The notes under the pieces are model-generated. The model was not told the origin of the DNA and did not search any database. It saw only the letters and a list, made by a program, of their open reading frames with translations. Both the position numbers and the translations under genes were made by a program. Below are positions 1-10,179 of a DNA stretch of 64,000 nucleotides, in pieces. The stretch is from NCBI RefSeq assembly GCF_016704835.1, contig NZ_JADIZJ010000021.1:558001-622000 (forward strand), given 5' to 3'. Origin of the DNA: Sphingopyxis sp. GTDB lineage: Bacteria > Pseudomonadota > Alphaproteobacteria > Sphingomonadales > Sphingomonadaceae. Position 1 is the first letter of the stretch, and every line of letters starts with the position of its first letter.

Positions 1-1
1 C

Positions 2-1231
2 GCGAGCAGCGCATCGGCGCAGACACGCTATGTCGAAACCGGACGCCTGATTGATGGCGTCGCCGACACCGTCCGCACCAACCAGTGCATCACGATCGAG
101 GCCGAGCGGATCAAGGCGATCGCCCCCTGCGGCACCACGCCGGCAGGCGCAACGCGGCTCGACTGGTCGGGCTTCACCGTCCTGCCCGGCCTGATCGACC
201 TCCACACCCACCTCTCCGACCTTGGCCAGAGCGCCGACCTTGCAGCACCGATTAAGGCGTCTCCCGCCGAAACCGTCTTGGTCGGCGCCCGCAATGCCCG
301 CGTCACCCTCGACGCCGGTTTCACCAGCGTGCGCGACGTCGGCACCTACCGCGGCCTGACCGACGTTACGCTCCGCAACGCGATCGAACGCGGCGACGTG
401 CCCGGCCCGCGCATGTGGGTCGCCGGTGCTTACCTGACCATTCCCAAGGGCGGCGGCGAACTCAACGGCGTGGTTCCCAATGAAGAATTGCCACCTGACA
501 TGCGCCTCGGCGTCGCCGCGACGCCCGAAGAAGCCGCGACAAAGACGACATTTCTGCTCGACCATGGCGCCGATTTCATCAAGGCAATCGCGCCCGGCGC
601 GGTGCTCGCGATCGGCACCGAACCCGGTGCGCCCGAACTGACCGCCGACCAATTGCGCGCGATCGTGCAGGTCGCGCACGCCCGCGCCAAAAAAGTCACC
701 GCGCACGCGCATGGCGCGATCGGCATCCGGAATGCGATCATCGCCGGGGTCGACAGCATCGAACACGCCAGCCTGGCCGACGAGGCGACGCTGCAGCTCG
801 CGAAAAAACACGGCACCTGGCTCGCAATGGACATCTACAACGGCGACTATATCGAAGATGTCGGTACCAAAGAGGGCTGGCCCGCCGAATATCTGCGCAA
901 GAATCGCGAAACCACCGACGCTCAGCGCGCCGCCTTTCGTCGCGCCGTCGAACTCGGGGTCAATATCGGCTATGCTACCGACGCCGGCGTCTATCCGCAC
1001 GGGCTCAACGCGCGCCAATTTCGCAACATGGTCAAATATGGGATGACCCCGATGCAGGCGATCCAGTCGGCCACCGGTCGCGCTGCGGTCGAGATGGGCC
1101 GCGACGACGTCGGCGCGATCATGCCAGGCCGGTATGCCGATCTGGTCGCGGTAAAGGCCGACCCCCTCACTGACATCACCGCGCTCGAAAAGATCGACCG
1201 TGTTATGAAGGGCGGCGTGATCGTCCGTTAG
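2..1231 (+). CDS. Amidohydrolase family protein, 5' end outside the window
   Basis: The reading frame is open from base 2, so the N-terminus, probably with a signal peptide, lies upstream. About 409 residues are visible. The metal-binding HTH motif follows LPGLID at visible residues 68-70. Later come the paired histidines of TAHAHG, the EHAS histidine and the catalytic aspartate of YATDAG. These mark a metal-dependent hydrolase of the imidazolonepropionase / Xaa-Pro dipeptidase-like type, often exported in sphingomonads. The substrate cannot be read from the sequence, but peptide or cyclic amide hydrolysis would fit the neighbouring S9 peptidase. A perfect hairpin follows the stop codon. Confidence 0.85.
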   Translation, partial: ASSASAQTRYVETGRLIDGVADTVRTNQCITIEAERIKAIAPCGTTPAGATRLDWSGFTVLPGLIDLHTHLSDLGQSADLAAPIKASPAETVLVGARNARVTLDAGFTSVRDVGTYRGLTDVTLRNAIERGDVPGPRMWVAGAYLTIPKGGGELNGVVPNEELPPDMRLGVAATPEEAATKTTFLLDHGADFIKAIAPGAVLAIGTEPGAPELTADQLRAIVQVAHARAKKVTAHAHGAIGIRNAIIAGVDSIEHASLADEATLQLAKKHGTWLAMDIYNGDYIEDVGTKEGWPAEYLRKNRETTDAQRAAFRRAVELGVNIGYATDAGVYPHGLNARQFRNMVKYGMTPMQAIQSATGRAAVEMGRDDVGAIMPGRYADLVAVKADPLTDITALEKIDRVMKGGVIVR

Positions 1232-1257
1232 CGACCAGAAGTGGCCAACCGCAAGCT

Positions 1258-1285
1258 CGTCATCCCGGCGAAAGCCGGGATGACG
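1258..1285. repeat. Perfect 12-bp-stem hairpin with GAAA loop
   Basis: CGTCATCCCGGC and its exact complement flank a GAAA tetraloop. It lies 27 bases after the amidohydrolase stop. Because there is no T tract, it is more likely a dispersed REP-like palindrome than a classical terminator, although it could stabilise the upstream mRNA. Confidence 0.75.
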
Positions 1286-1379
1286 AAATGGGAAAGGCCG
1301 CTTCACCCAAAAAAACCTCCCCAAACCCGCAACCAACGAAGACGCTTGAACGCGCGCCTTACCCCGCTAAACCGCTTTC

Positions 1380-3445
1380 ATGCGAAACCATATCCTGACC
1401 AGCGCACTCGCGCTCGCCGCCGCCCTGTCCACCCCCGCCTATGCCCGGCCGATGACCGAGGTCGATCTCGCAACGCTGAAACGCGTCGCGGCGCCGACCG
1501 CGTCGCCCGATGGGCGCTGGGTGGTGTTTCAGATGACCGAGACCGCGCCCGAGACCTACAAGCGCGCGACCGGTCTCTGGCTGGTCGATCGCAATGCAAA
1601 GGGCGCCGTGCCAGTGCGCGTCGCCGACACCGCCGACAAGAATGAAACCGCCCCCGCCTTCCACCCCGACGGCAGCCTCTATTTCCTCTCCAACGCTTCG
1701 GGCAAAAGCCAGGTCTGGCGGATCGATCCCAAGGCCGCCGCCGTCGCGGTGCAGGTCACCGACACCGCGGCCGATGTCTCGGGCTTCAAGATTTCGCCCG
1801 ACGGCAAACGTCTGCTTGCCTGGGGCGATGTGCCGCGCGAATGCACCGACTTCGGCTGCGATGCGAAGGACAAGGGCGCCCTCCCCGGCCCCGGCACCGG
1901 CCGCCTGTACAAGGATGGCGCCGGTTTCGTGCGCCACTGGGACAGCTGGGAAACCCCCGGCACCTACAGCCGCCCCTTCGTCTTCAACCTCGACGGCGGC
2001 AAGGCCAGCGTCGCGCGCGCGATCGACGGCGGGCTGATCGGCGACAGCCCGTCCAAGCCCTTTGGCGGCGGCGAAGAACTTGCATGGGGCGCCGACAGCC
2101 GCACCGTATTTTTCACGCTGCGCAAGGCCGACAAGGACGAGCCGACCTCGACCAACCTCGATATCTCCCGCTGGCTGGTCGACAGCCGGATGAGGCCGCA
2201 GAACCTGGCCGTGGCAAATCAGGCCACTGACACGCTGCCCGCCCCCTCCGCAGACGGTAAATGGCTCGCATATGCTGCCATGGCGCGCCCGGGGTATGAG
2301 GCCGACCGGCAGGTGCTGATGCTGCGGAACCTCGAAAGCGGCGAAACGCGCAAACTGACCGATGCGTGGGACCGCTCGGTCGGCTCGATCGCGTGGGCGG
2401 CGGACGGCAAGTCGCTCTATGTCACCGCACAGGATGTCCTCGACCACCCCGTGTTCCGCGTCGATGTGAAGACCGGCAAGGTGACAAAGCTTAAGGCCAC
2501 CACCGAAGCCCATGAGGGCAATATCGGCGACGTCACGCCGCTGCCCGGCGGCGCGCTGCTCTATTCGCGAAACAGCGTCGCGGTACCGACCGACCTGTTC
2601 GTCCGCGATGCCAAGGGCAAGGTCACGCGTCTGACCGACGTCAACCGCGCCCAGCTCGCCGAGATCGACCGCGTCGACGCCAAAAGGTTCAGCTTCAAGG
2701 GCGCCAACGGCGACACCGTGTGGGCCAGATCGTCAAACCCGCCGATACCAAGGGCAAAATCCCCGTCGCCTTCCTCGTCCATGGCGGCCCGCAGTCGAGC
2801 TTTGGCAACAGCTGGTCGACCCGCTGGAACCCCCGTTTGTTTTCAGCGCCCGGCTATGCCGCGGTGACCGTCGATTTCCACGGCTCAACCGGTTACGGAC
2901 AGGCGTTCACCGACGGCATCAATCAGGATTGGGGCGGCAAACCGTTCGAAGACCTCAAGCTCGGCCTCGCCGCGGCGGGGGCGCAGGACGCCAATGTCGA
3001 AACTGCCAACGCCTGTGCACTCGGTGGGTCTTACGGCGGTTACATGATGAACTGGATTGCGGGCAACTGGCCCGACGGCTTCAAATGCCTCGTCACCCAC
3101 GCCGGTGTTTTTGACCTCCGCGCGATGGCGTTCGAGACCGAGGAGCTGTGGTTCGACGAATTTGATCATGGCGGCCCCTGGTGGCAGCGCCGCGACGCCG
3201 AAAAATGGAACCCGGTCCATCATGTAACGAAGTGGAAGACCCCGACGCTGGTCATCCACGGAGAAAAGGATTTCCGCATCCCCTACAGCCAGAGCCTCGC
3301 CGTCTTTAACGCGCTCCAGCGGCAAGGCGTCGAGGGCGAATTGCTGGTCTTCCCCGACGAGAACCACTGGATCCTGAAGGGCCAGAACAGCGTCCAATGG
3401 TATCAGACGGTGTTCGGGTGGATGGGCAAGCATTTGAAGAAATGA
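1380..3445 (+). pseudogene. S9 family prolyl oligopeptidase-type peptidase, disrupted by one frameshift
   Basis: The N-terminal part (1380 to about 2721) starts with a Sec signal peptide ending near TPAYA, followed by a WD40-like beta-propeller. The catalytic alpha/beta hydrolase part continues in another frame to 3445. It carries the nucleophile motif GGSYGGY, an aspartate in GEKDFR and a histidine in DENHW. The frames join seamlessly if the GGG run at 2722-2724 had four G: ...GDTVW then GQIVKP. As given, translation would leave the frame and stop at 2867, losing the whole catalytic domain. Joined, the protein would be about 688 residues, normal for the family. All other parts are intact, so a recent mutation or a homopolymer sequencing error are both possible. 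Confidence 0.85.
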
Positions 3446-3450
3446 TAGCC

Positions 3451-3533
3451 TGTGCTCCCGCGAAAGCGGGAGCACATCACCGGTCGGTTCGCGTTTGCAC
3501 TCATAGGAGATGGGTCCCCGCCTTCGCGGGGAC
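3451..3533. repeat. Two REP-like hairpins after the S9 peptidase gene
   Basis: The first hairpin (3451-3476) has an 11-bp stem TGTGCTCCCGC around a GAAA loop. The second (3514-3533) has an 8-bp stem GTCCCCGC around CTTC. Both fill the short gap before valS and belong to the same CCCGCGAAAGCGGG style of palindrome as the one at 1258. Confidence 0.7.
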
Positions 3534-3604
3534 ACGGGTGTGTTTGATTGTGCGCCATTGCCCCCTTGCCGCGCCGCACCATGGCTGGCAAAGCGCGGCG
3601 CATT

Positions 3605-6286
3605 ATGCCGATGGAAAAAACATTCGATCCCGCCGCGATTGAGGCTAAATGGGCTCACGCTTGGGAAAGCCGCGGGCTGTTTCGCCCGCATCGCCCCGAC
3701 GCCACTCCCTTCACGATCGTCAACCCGCCGCCGAACGTCACCGGCGCGCTGCACATCGGCCATGCGCTCGACAACACGTTGCAGGACGTCCTCGTCCGCT
3801 ACGAACGCTTGCGCGGCAAGGATGCCTTGTGGGTCGTCGGCATGGACCATGCCGGCATCGCGACGCAGATGGTCGTCGAGCGCCAGCTGGAGGCGCAGCA
3901 GGACAAGCGCACCAATTACAGCCGCGAAGATTTCATCGACAAGGTGTGGCAGTGGAAGGCGGAAAGCGGCGGCCAGATCACCGGCCAGCTCCGCCGCCTC
4001 GGCTGCTCGATGGACTGGAGCCGCGAACAATTCACAATGGACCCGCATTTCACCGCCGCGGTGGTCAAGGTGTTCGTCGACCTCCACAACCAAGGGCTGA
4101 TCTACCGCGACAAGCGCCTCGTGAACTGGGATCCCAAGCTGAAGACCGCGATTTCGGACCTCGAGGTCGAAACGCATGAGATCCAGGGCAGCTTCTGGCA
4201 CTTCAGATACCCGCTCGCCGACGGCGTGACGCTCGCCGATGGCCGCGATTATATCGAGGTCGCGACGACGCGCCCCGAAACGATGCTCGCCGACATGGCG
4301 GTCGCGGTGCACCCCAACGATGCACGCTACCAGAGCGTGATCGGCAAGGACATCCTCCAGCCGCTGACCGGCCGCCGCTTCAAGATCGTCGCCGACGAAC
4401 ATGCCGATCCCGAACTGGGCAGCGGCGCGGTAAAGATCACGCCGGGGCATGATTTCAACGACTTCGACGTCGGCAAGCGCGCGGGGTTCAAGCCCGCCGA
4501 GATGCTCAACATGCTCGACGGCGACGCGAACGTCATCCAGACGAGCGACGGGGTTATCCCGGCCGAATATCTCGGCCTCCACCGCTTCAAGCGCGACGGT
4601 GTCGATGGCGCGCGCGAACTGGTCGTGCAGCGGATGAAGGAAGCCGGCTTTCTCATCCCGCACATTGACAAGGACGGCAACGCGCACGACGCCGAGCCGC
4701 GCACGATCCAGACTCCGTTCGGCGACCGCGGCGGCGTGGTGATCGAACCGTGGCTCACCGACCAATGGTATGTCGACGCCGAAACGCTCGCGCAGCCGCC
4801 GATGGCGGCGGTGCGCGACGGGCGCATCAACATCGTCCCCAAGACGTGGGAAAAGACCTTTTTCAACTGGATGGAGAATATCCAGCCCTGGTGCGTCTCG
4901 CGTCAGCTGTGGTGGGGGCACCGGATCCCGGCCTGGTACGCCGATGACGGCCGCATATTTGTTGCCGAAACCGAGGAACAAGCCCAGGCACAGGCCGGTG
5001 CGGGCGTTGCACTCGATCGCGACCCTGACGTCCTCGACACCTGGTTCTCCTCCGCCCTCTGGCCTTTCGCCACGCTCGGCTGGCCCGAAGACACCGACCT
5101 CGTCAAACGCCACTACCCCAACGACGTCCTCATCTCGGGCTTCGACATCCTCTTCTTCTGGGATGCGCGCATGGCGATGCAGGGGATGGAGTTCATGGGC
5201 GATGTCCCGTGGAAGACGCTCTATCTCCACGGCCTCGTCCGCGCGCCCGATGGCGCCAAGATGTCGAAGTCGAAGGGCAACGTCGTCGATCCGCTCGGGC
5301 TGATCGACCAATATGGTGCCGACGCGCTGCGCTTCTTCATGGCGGCGATGGAAAGCCAGGGCCGCGACATTAAGATGGATGACGCGCGCCTCGCCGGATA
5401 CCGCAACTTCGCAACCAAGCTGTGGAACGCCGCGCGCTTCTGCGAAGCCAATGGCATTTCGGCCTCGACCAGCCTCGAACCCCCCGCGGCCACCCTGCCC
5501 GTCAACCGCTGGATCATCGGCGAAGTCGCCGCGACCGTCAGCGCGATGGAAACCGCCTTCGCTGCGTACCGCTTCGACGAGGCCGCGAATGCGATCTACA
5601 GCTTTGCTTGGGACCGTTTCTGCGACTGGTATCTCGAACTGATCAAGGGCGCGATCGACGATGAGACGAAGGCCGTCGCCGGCTGGGTGCTCGACCAGAT
5701 CCTCGTCATGCTCCACCCGTTCATGCCCTTCATCACCGAAGAGCTGTGGACCGGGCTCGGCGACCGCGCGGATTATCCTCTGATCACCGCGAAATGGCCC
5801 GCACCGAACGCGACGCGCGATGCCGACGCCAGCGCCGACATCGACTGGCTGATCAAGCTCGTCAGCGAACTGCGGACGGCAAAGGCCGAGCTCGGCCTGC
5901 CCCCCGGCGCGCGGCTGACCGCGCATTTCCCCACGTCGCTCAAGCCCCGCGCCGAGACGCTCGCGGCGCAGCTCGACCGCCTCGCGCGCCTCGAAACCGT
6001 CAGCTTCGAACGCGCGCCCGCTGGCGCCTCGGCGCAGCTCGTCGTCGAAGGCGAGACGATCACCGTGCCGCTCGAAGGCGTTATCGACATCGCCGCCGAA
6101 CGCGACCGCCTGACCAAGGCACTCGCGGCTGCGGCGAAGGAGCGCGACGGCCTCGCGGGCCGCTTGGGCAACCCGTCGTTCGTCGAGCGCGCCAAGCCCG
6201 AAGCGGTTGAAAAAGCGCGCGCCGACCATGCGGCCAAGGATGCAGAGGCCGAGCGCCTGACCGCCGCACTGGCAAGGCTGGGGTGA
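3605..6286 (+). CDS. valS: Valine--tRNA ligase
   Basis: Class I aminoacyl-tRNA synthetase that charges tRNA-Val in the cytoplasm. The 893-residue protein has the HIGH signature at residues 50-53 (PPNVTGALHIGH), the KMSKS signature at 552-556, the editing (CP1) domain between them, an anticodon-binding domain, and the C-terminal coiled-coil arm typical of ValRS. The frame is open upstream to 3548, but homology to the usual MEKTFDP start favours the methionine at 3605 or 3611. No strong ribosome binding site separates these two. The stop codon overlaps the GTG start of the MATE gene, so the two are probably cotranscribed. Confidence 0.97.
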   Translation: MPMEKTFDPAAIEAKWAHAWESRGLFRPHRPDATPFTIVNPPPNVTGALHIGHALDNTLQDVLVRYERLRGKDALWVVGMDHAGIATQMVVERQLEAQQDKRTNYSREDFIDKVWQWKAESGGQITGQLRRLGCSMDWSREQFTMDPHFTAAVVKVFVDLHNQGLIYRDKRLVNWDPKLKTAISDLEVETHEIQGSFWHFRYPLADGVTLADGRDYIEVATTRPETMLADMAVAVHPNDARYQSVIGKDILQPLTGRRFKIVADEHADPELGSGAVKITPGHDFNDFDVGKRAGFKPAEMLNMLDGDANVIQTSDGVIPAEYLGLHRFKRDGVDGARELVVQRMKEAGFLIPHIDKDGNAHDAEPRTIQTPFGDRGGVVIEPWLTDQWYVDAETLAQPPMAAVRDGRINIVPKTWEKTFFNWMENIQPWCVSRQLWWGHRIPAWYADDGRIFVAETEEQAQAQAGAGVALDRDPDVLDTWFSSALWPFATLGWPEDTDLVKRHYPNDVLISGFDILFFWDARMAMQGMEFMGDVPWKTLYLHGLVRAPDGAKMSKSKGNVVDPLGLIDQYGADALRFFMAAMESQGRDIKMDDARLAGYRNFATKLWNAARFCEANGISASTSLEPPAATLPVNRWIIGEVAATVSAMETAFAAYRFDEAANAIYSFAWDRFCDWYLELIKGAIDDETKAVAGWVLDQILVMLHPFMPFITEELWTGLGDRADYPLITAKWPAPNATRDADASADIDWLIKLVSELRTAKAELGLPPGARLTAHFPTSLKPRAETLAAQLDRLARLETVSFERAPAGASAQLVVEGETITVPLEGVIDIAAERDRLTKALAAAAKERDGLAGRLGNPSFVERAKPEAVEKARADHAAKDAEAERLTAALARLG

Positions 6287-7740
6287 GCGAAAGCCCGCCC
6301 GTCACGCCAACCCCCGTCGCGGTGGCGAGCGATCCGGCGTCGTCGCCCGTTCCGCCGCGCCAGACCGCGCGCGGCGGGATGGACCTGACCAGCGGACCGA
6401 TCGCCAAAACGCTGATCATCTTCGCACTGCCGACGCTCGCGTCGAACGTGCTCCAGACGCTCTCCGGGTCAGTGAATTCGATCTGGGTTGGGCAGTTTCT
6501 AGGCAACAGCGCGCTCGCCGCGACCGCCAACGCCAACATCATCATGTTCCTGATGTTCGCCACCTTTTTCGGTTTCGGTATGGCCGCGACGGTACTGATC
6601 GGGCAAGCGATCGGACGCGGCGATATTGACGCCGCGCGCCGCGCCGCGGGCGGCGCAATCGGGCTCGCGGCGCTGTTTGCGGTGGTCATCGCGATCGTCG
6701 GCTGGTTCGCCTCCGATGCGATTTTGCTCCTGCTCGAAACCCCGCCCGAAGCCTTTGCGCTGGCGCATGATTATCTGCGCGTCACCTTTGTCGCGGTCCC
6801 CGCCAGCATGATTTCGGTGACGTTAATGATGGCGTCGCGCGGCGCGGGCGACGCGGTGACGCCGCTGCGCTTCATGGTGCTGACCGTCGTCATCGACATC
6901 GTCCTGAATCCGGTGCTGATCCTCGGGCTCGGTCCCGTCCCGCGGCTCGGTATCGCGGGCAGCGCGCTCGCAACCGCGATTGCCGGAACGATCAGCCTGA
7001 TCGGCATGATCATCTGGTTCTATGCCAAGGATCATCCGCTCCGCCTGCGCGGCCGCGAGCTCGCCTATCTGGCGCCCAGCTGGCGCGAACTGCGCTTCAT
7101 CATCGCGCGCGGGTTGCCGATGGGCGCGCAGATGCTGGTGATTTCGGGTGCGGGCCTCGTGATGGTCGGGCTCGTCAACCGCGAAGGTCTCGTCACCGCC
7201 GCTGCCTATGGCGCCACGCTCCAGCTGTGGAATTATATCCAGATGCCCGCGCTCGCGATCGGCGCCGCAGTCAGCGCGATGGCGGCGCAGAATATCGGCG
7301 CGCAGCGCTGGGACCGCGTGTCTACGATCACCAACAGCGGCATCACGATCAACCTCGCGATGACCGGCGTGCTGATCGCGTTGCTGCTGCTGTTCGATCG
7401 CGCCGCGCTCGCGCTGTTCCTCGGCAGCGGCAGCGAGGCGATCGAGGTGTCGCGACATATCCAGTATATCGCGACCTGGACCTTCCTGCCCTTTGGCACC
7501 ACAATCGTGATCATCGGCACGTTGCGCGCCAATGGCTCGGTCGTCCCGCCGCTGATCATCCTGGCGCTATCGATGTTCCCGATCCGCTTCGGCATCTATT
7601 ATTTCGCCTATCCGGCGCTCGGCGCCAACGCGATCTGGTGGAGCTTTCCGCTCTCGTCGCTCGCCTCGCTGACGATGGCGTGGGCAGTGTATCAGCGCGG
7701 TGCCTGGCGCCGTGCGCTGCCGCAACCGGGCGCGAACTGA
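6283..7740 (+). CDS. MATE family efflux transporter
   Basis: A 485-residue inner-membrane protein with about 12 hydrophobic helices in two homologous halves, as expected for the multidrug and toxic compound extrusion family (Na+ or H+ antiport). The N-terminal 35 residues are proline-rich and cytoplasmic; the membrane core starts near LIIFALPTLASNVLQ. The start is GTG, overlapping the valS stop by four bases (GTGA), which implies translational coupling. The exported substrate cannot be deduced. A sensor kinase/regulator pair follows after about 90 bases and might control it, but that is only proximity. Confidence 0.92.
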   Translation: MSESPPVTPTPVAVASDPASSPVPPRQTARGGMDLTSGPIAKTLIIFALPTLASNVLQTLSGSVNSIWVGQFLGNSALAATANANIIMFLMFATFFGFGMAATVLIGQAIGRGDIDAARRAAGGAIGLAALFAVVIAIVGWFASDAILLLLETPPEAFALAHDYLRVTFVAVPASMISVTLMMASRGAGDAVTPLRFMVLTVVIDIVLNPVLILGLGPVPRLGIAGSALATAIAGTISLIGMIIWFYAKDHPLRLRGRELAYLAPSWRELRFIIARGLPMGAQMLVISGAGLVMVGLVNREGLVTAAAYGATLQLWNYIQMPALAIGAAVSAMAAQNIGAQRWDRVSTITNSGITINLAMTGVLIALLLLFDRAALALFLGSGSEAIEVSRHIQYIATWTFLPFGTTIVIIGTLRANGSVVPPLIILALSMFPIRFGIYYFAYPALGANAIWWSFPLSSLASLTMAWAVYQRGAWRRALPQPGAN

Positions 7741-7832
7741 CCGCACGGCTTTCGACCAAAGCGCACGCACCTTCGACTGGCGGCCCAGCGCATGCTATCC
7801 TTCGGTCCAATTTTGGCGTTAAAGCAGGCGCA

Positions 7833-9008
7833 ATGAACATGACCTTTCGCAATGACGCCCTGCGCGACCAGCGTGCAAAAATGCTGGCGGCGGCGCCGGA
7901 CTGGCGCGCCTCCGACGCCCGCGTCAATCCGCGCGTGGCGATCGGCTCGATCATCGCGATGTGGCTGCTCTACTTCCTGATAACGACCGGGCTCGGGCTG
8001 CTCACCGGCGTTCCAGAACAATGGCCGTCGGCGGCGCGGCGCGGCCTCGTCGTCGTCGCGGGCATATTGTGCACCTTCGTCCTCTACCAGCTGCTCCAGC
8101 GCGCGCAGCCGCAAAGCTTTGGCGCCCGCCTTGCCGCGGCGCTCGGCGCCGCGGTGCCGCTCGTTATCGTCTATGCTTCGGTCAATCTGCTCGTTTTCTA
8201 CTACTGGTTCCCGGTGTCCGAGGCGGCAAAGATCATCGAGGAAATGCAGGCGAAATACCCCGGCGCCTGGGAAACCGTGCTGATCCTTGACAGCTCGATC
8301 CGCTGGTATTTCTTCTTCGCGGTATGGGCGGCGCTCTACGTCGCCTTTGGCTATGCCAGCGAAATGCAGGCGGTCGAACGACGCGCCAATCATTTCCGGC
8401 TCGAGGCGAAGAATGCTCAGCTGCGCGCGCTCCATTATCAGGTCAATCCGCACTTCCTGTTCAACACGCTCAATTCGCTGTCGGCGCTCGTGATGCGCGG
8501 GTCGAAAAGCGAGGCCGAGACGATGATCATGAACCTGTCGTCCTTCCTGCGCTCCAGCCTTGCGATCGATCCCGAGCAGTTGGTCAGCCTCGACGAAGAA
8601 ATCGCGCTGCAACGCCTGTATCTCGACATCGAACAAACGCGCTTCCCCGACCGCTTGCAGGTCGAGGTCACAATGCCCGACGAGTTGAAAAATGCCTGCG
8701 TCCCGGTGCTGATCCTGCAACCGATAATCGAGAATGCGATCAAATATGGCGTTGCGCCGACCAAGGGAAAAATTGCAATCCGCCTGCACGCCAGCGCCGA
8801 ATATGGGCTTCTCGTATTGCGCATCGACAATGACATCGACGCCAACGCGCCGGCCCCGGCGTCGGGCACTGGTCTCGGCCTTGGCAATGTTCGCGAGCGA
8901 TTGTTGACGCGCTACGGCCCGACCGCCGGATGCGAATGGGGGCCGTCGGACGAGGGGGGCTTCGTCGTATCGCTGTGGCTGCCGCTGGCCCGGGAGACAT
9001 GCCCATGA
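7833..9008 (+). CDS. LytS-type sensor histidine kinase
   Basis: A 391-residue membrane kinase. Four hydrophobic segments occupy roughly residues 36-170. They are followed by a short coiled linker and the His_kinase (PF06580) block YQVNPHFLFNTLNSL, with the phospho-acceptor His207, and then an HATPase domain (IIENAIKYG; GTGLGLGNV). The start ATG at 7833 has a weak GCAGG upstream; the frame is open further 5' but that is a shadow of the MATE gene. The stop overlaps the start of the response regulator (ATGA), so the two form a two-component pair. The signal is unknown because there is no recognisable sensor domain beyond the membrane helices. Confidence 0.9.
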   Translation: MNMTFRNDALRDQRAKMLAAAPDWRASDARVNPRVAIGSIIAMWLLYFLITTGLGLLTGVPEQWPSAARRGLVVVAGILCTFVLYQLLQRAQPQSFGARLAAALGAAVPLVIVYASVNLLVFYYWFPVSEAAKIIEEMQAKYPGAWETVLILDSSIRWYFFFAVWAALYVAFGYASEMQAVERRANHFRLEAKNAQLRALHYQVNPHFLFNTLNSLSALVMRGSKSEAETMIMNLSSFLRSSLAIDPEQLVSLDEEIALQRLYLDIEQTRFPDRLQVEVTMPDELKNACVPVLILQPIIENAIKYGVAPTKGKIAIRLHASAEYGLLVLRIDNDIDANAPAPASGTGLGLGNVRERLLTRYGPTAGCEWGPSDEGGFVVSLWLPLARETCP

Positions 9009-9736
9009 TCCAGACGCTTCGCACCCTCATCGTCGATGACGAACCGCTCGCCATCGAGCGCTTGCAAATCCTGACTGGACAGCAAGACGGGGTATCGCTG
9101 GTCGGCACCGCCAGTGACGGCGCCTCGGCGCTCCGCCTGGTCGATGCGCTCGCACCTGATCTCGTCCTCTGCGACATCGCAATGCCTGATCTCAACGGGC
9201 TCGAGGTTGCTGCCGCAATCGACCGCCTCGACAACCCGCCTGCGGTGATTTTTGTCACCGCTTTCGATCAATATGCCGTCGCCGCCTTCGATGTTGCGGC
9301 GGTCGATTATCTGCTCAAACCAGTGTCACCCGATCGCCTCGCTCGCGCACTGACCCGCGTGCGCGAATGGCGCGCGACCGAAAGGACGCCGAGCCACCAG
9401 AGCAAATGGATCAACGAATTCTGGGTCCAGAACCGCGGTGAAATGCTGCGTATCGACGCCGGTCAGGTCGACCTGATCGAGGCCGAGCGCGATTACATGC
9501 GGCTCCACGTCGGCGCGCGCAGCTGGCTGATCCACCAGACGATCAAATCGCTCGAAGCCCGGATGAACCCCGATCAGTTCATGCGCATCCACCGCTCGAA
9601 AATGGTGCGCCGCGACGGCATCGTCGGGCTGAAACATCATGGTGACGGCGCGTGGAGTGTCGACCTGGGCGAAGGTGGCGTCCACCGCGTCGGCCGCACC
9701 TATCTGCACGACGTCAAGGCGATCATGCACGCCTGA
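9005..9736 (+). CDS. LytTR family response regulator
   Basis: A 243-residue protein with a CheY-like receiver domain (acidic pocket DDE at 11-13, phospho-acceptor Asp57, Lys in LLKPVSP). A C-terminal LytTR DNA-binding domain follows from about residue 135 (LIEAERDYMRLHVG; FMRIHRSKMV). The start at 9005 is preferred over the ATG at 8999 because a GGGAG Shine-Dalgarno sits 8 bases upstream and the ATGA overlap with the kinase is preserved. It is the partner of the LytS-type kinase. A strong hairpin follows the gene. Confidence 0.93.
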   Translation: MIQTLRTLIVDDEPLAIERLQILTGQQDGVSLVGTASDGASALRLVDALAPDLVLCDIAMPDLNGLEVAAAIDRLDNPPAVIFVTAFDQYAVAAFDVAAVDYLLKPVSPDRLARALTRVREWRATERTPSHQSKWINEFWVQNRGEMLRIDAGQVDLIEAERDYMRLHVGARSWLIHQTIKSLEARMNPDQFMRIHRSKMVRRDGIVGLKHHGDGAWSVDLGEGGVHRVGRTYLHDVKAIMHA

Positions 9737-9743
9737 ATCAGAA

Positions 9744-9774
9744 AGGCGGCCATGCCGTCGGGGCATGACCGCCT
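9744..9774. terminator. Bidirectional intrinsic terminator between the LytTR regulator and urcA
   Basis: AGGCGG-CATGCC pairs with GGCATG-CCGCCT with single mismatches around a short loop, followed by CTCTTT. It lies between two convergent genes and can serve both. Confidence 0.7.
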
Positions 9775-9796
9775 CTCTTTCTCGCTGCTTGCACCG

Positions 9797-10156
9797 TCAG
9801 GGTGCTGCGACGACAATCGTCTGCCCACGATCGGCAAACCGAGCGCCGTCGCCGTTGAACAGACTTGCCAGCTTAACGTCTGCATCGGCCATCGTCGCCT
9901 TCTCGCAATTCTGAGCCCGTGCGAGGTCATTCAGTGTCATGCGGTAATTCGGGCGGCTGTTGCACACGGTCCGCACGGCCGACTTGACGCGCGAATTGAG
10001 TCGCTCGCGCCCTTCGACGCTCGCCAGATTCAAGTCGTTGTAGCGCACAACCACGGTGCGCCGCTCGCCGTCGTCTGCAGCCGCGGCTGCGGCAGGTACG
10101 CTCAGGCCGATACACGCCACCGGCGCGCTCAGCAGGATCAGGGATAATTTCGCCAT
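9797..10156 (-). CDS. UrcA family protein
   Basis: A 119-residue exported protein. The signal peptide covers about residues 1-25 (cleavage near AAAAA). The mature part shows the UrcA pattern: VVRYNDLNL, the SVEGRERLNSRV segment, and cysteines in RTVC and AQNC that could form a disulfide. UrcA proteins are small periplasmic proteins frequent in sphingomonads and caulobacters; their function is not established. The start at 10156 has GAGGA about 9 bases upstream. The frame is open to 10234, but the upstream part lacks a signal peptide and covers a hairpin-rich leader. Confidence 0.82.
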   Translation of the reverse strand: MAKLSLILLSAPVACIGLSVPAAAAAADDGERRTVVVRYNDLNLASVEGRERLNSRVKSAVRTVCNSRPNYRMTLNDLARAQNCEKATMADADVKLASLFNGDGARFADRGQTIVVAAP

Positions 10157-10179
10157 GGGGGAGTCCTCTCTTGGGGGAT

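Noticed and set aside
2885..6229. A 1114-codon open frame antisense to valS
   Set aside because: It is a mirror of the valS codons in GC-rich DNA; its translation has no domain-like segments and is Arg/Gly/His-rich.
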